Source: Thermanaerosceptrum fracticalcis (GTDB lineage: Bacteria; Bacillota; Peptococcia; DRI-13). Taken from it: DNA of 64,000 nt. The position numbers and the translations under genes are program-made. The number at the start of each line of letters is the position of its first letter. The first letter of the stretch is position 1. The notes under the pieces are model-generated. The model did no database searches. It worked only from the letters and a program-made list of their open reading frames with translations, and had not been told where the DNA came from. This document shows, piece by piece, positions 63,370-64,000 of the stretch. The stretch is from positions 668,501 to 732,500 of the forward strand of contig NZ_CP045798.1 in NCBI RefSeq assembly GCF_000746025.2, given 5' to 3'.

Positions 63370-64000
63370 ATGATACCACGTGAAAGAAAACGCTTGGGCG
63401 ACCTTTTGGTGGAAGCCAATGTCATAACCCGGGAACAATTGCAAAAAGCCCTGGAGATCCAAAGAAGCAGCGGCAAAAGATTGGGAACAGTGTTGATAGA
63501 AAATAACATTGCCACAGAAGAACAAATCATTACCACCCTGGAATTCCAGTTAGGGATTCCCCGTCTCTACCTGCACCGCCTGACTCCCGATAAAGCGTTG
63601 CTGGAGAAAACACCTGAATCACTGGTACGGAGACATAAGGTTTTTCCTGTGGGAGTACAGGGGGCCAAAGTGCTGGTGGCCATGAGCGATCCTTTAAACC
63701 TGGTAGCCATCCAGGACCTGGAACTGGCTTTGGGGTTAGAGGTGGAAGCGGGCATTGCCACAGAAAGGGAAATAGAACTTGCCATTCAGCGTTATTATGG
63801 TCTGCCTGAAGAACTGAAAAGTGCCTATGAGAGCAGCAAGACGGAAACAGTCAGTTTTTTTAATATTGACCAGGGCAGTACCAGCACAGATGACGCTCCG
63901 GTGATCAAAGCCGTTAATACTATTTTACAAACTGCGGTCAAAGAAGGGGCCAGTGATATTCACATTGAACCCCGGGAGCATGACCTCAGGGTAAGACTGC
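63370..64000 (+). CDS. pilB: Type II secretion/type IV pilus assembly ATPase (GspE/PilB), 3' end outside the window
   Basis: The frame from ATG 63370 (ribosome site GGAAGGAG) is open to the last base, giving 210 residues. The N-terminal MshEN/T2SSE_N domain is clear: RLGDLLVEANVITREQLQKA, GTVLIENNIATEEQI, LRRHKV-type region VRRHKVFPVG, and MSDPLNLVAIQDLE. The start of the ATPase core follows (APVIKAVNTILQTAVKEGAS, DIHIEPRE). The Walker A motif is beyond the edge. The protein powers pilus extension or pseudopilus assembly at the inner membrane face. Confidence 0.93.
   Translation, partial: MIPRERKRLGDLLVEANVITREQLQKALEIQRSSGKRLGTVLIENNIATEEQIITTLEFQLGIPRLYLHRLTPDKALLEKTPESLVRRHKVFPVGVQGAKVLVAMSDPLNLVAIQDLELALGLEVEAGIATEREIELAIQRYYGLPEELKSAYESSKTETVSFFNIDQGSTSTDDAPVIKAVNTILQTAVKEGASDIHIEPREHDLRVRL

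Noticed and set aside
1-64000. tRNA, rRNA, CRISPR array or replication origin
   Set aside because: I looked for cloverleaf patterns, regularly spaced repeats and iterated DnaA-box clusters and saw none. A covariance or repeat search could still find small RNAs.

Overview
The window looks like chromosome from an AT-rich, endospore-forming member of the Bacillota (Firmicutes), most like the Peptococcaceae/Clostridia. Ribosome binding sites are strong AGGAGG types, TTG and GTG starts are common, and there are C-terminal pieces of a SigE/SigK-type sporulation sigma factor and a Spo0E-like small protein. The right edge carries a YqeG phosphatase, a MerR-like regulator, shikimate kinase and a PilB/GspE ATPase. 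The lineage is an inference from gene content, not a database match.

Layout. 0-4.6 kb: the end of an unknown gene, a degraded IS3-family element with a strongly folded tail, and an intact IS21-family element (2082-4617, target repeat CTTTAT). 4.8-10.1 kb: a BcgI-like restriction-modification pair, with the nuclease-methylase gene split by an IS4-group element (6795-8425, target repeat TACTT) and followed by its specificity gene. 10.0-16.7 kb: decaying DNA, namely a dinB tail, a sigma-factor fragment, a broken diguanylate cyclase, an antitoxin with a stump of its toxin, a three-gene exopolysaccharide-type membrane locus whose last gene is cut, and a Mug-type DNA glycosylase. 17.0-21.2 kb: a second IS4-group copy with a second IS21 copy nested in it.

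21.4-48.0 kb is the main accessory block. Fourteen genes lie on one strand with short gaps or overlaps: a TerB-N/TerB-C protein, a BrxD-like ATPase, an Lhr-like helicase, a YhaO-like (Mre11) nuclease, a YhaN-like (Rad50) ATPase, an unknown protein, a NERD-helicase, an AddB-like and an AddA-like nuclease-helicase pair, a von Willebrand A protein, a YhaM-like HD nuclease, a WYL regulator, a PD-(D/E)XK protein, a second Mre11-like enzyme and a JAB-domain protein. An 18-bp palindrome with a conserved loop (CTGACAATCTNCTGTCAG) recurs three times in front of genes of this block, and the WYL protein is a natural candidate to bind it. This set of DNA-end-processing machines, probably for phage or plasmid defence or for break repair, is the best candidate here for an undescribed system.

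48.1-60.7 kb: a third IS4-group copy, a NERD/zinc-ribbon protein, a Spo0E-like gene, an IS1380 remnant, and a 977-residue XRE-dynamin-phospholipase-D fusion that looks like a membrane-acting defence effector. Then come a multi-branched palindromic element, an hsdM gene fused by deletion to a headless dinB, an IS110-family element, a PIN toxin-antitoxin pair and a second sigma-factor fragment. 60.8-64 kb is ordinary chromosome. The dinB tail and sigma fragment occur at both ends (about 10.0-10.5 and 57.8-60.7 kb) as direct repeats bracketing the island. Several genes are broken by single-base changes in homopolymers, which could be real decay or sequencing error. No tRNA, rRNA or CRISPR array was seen.
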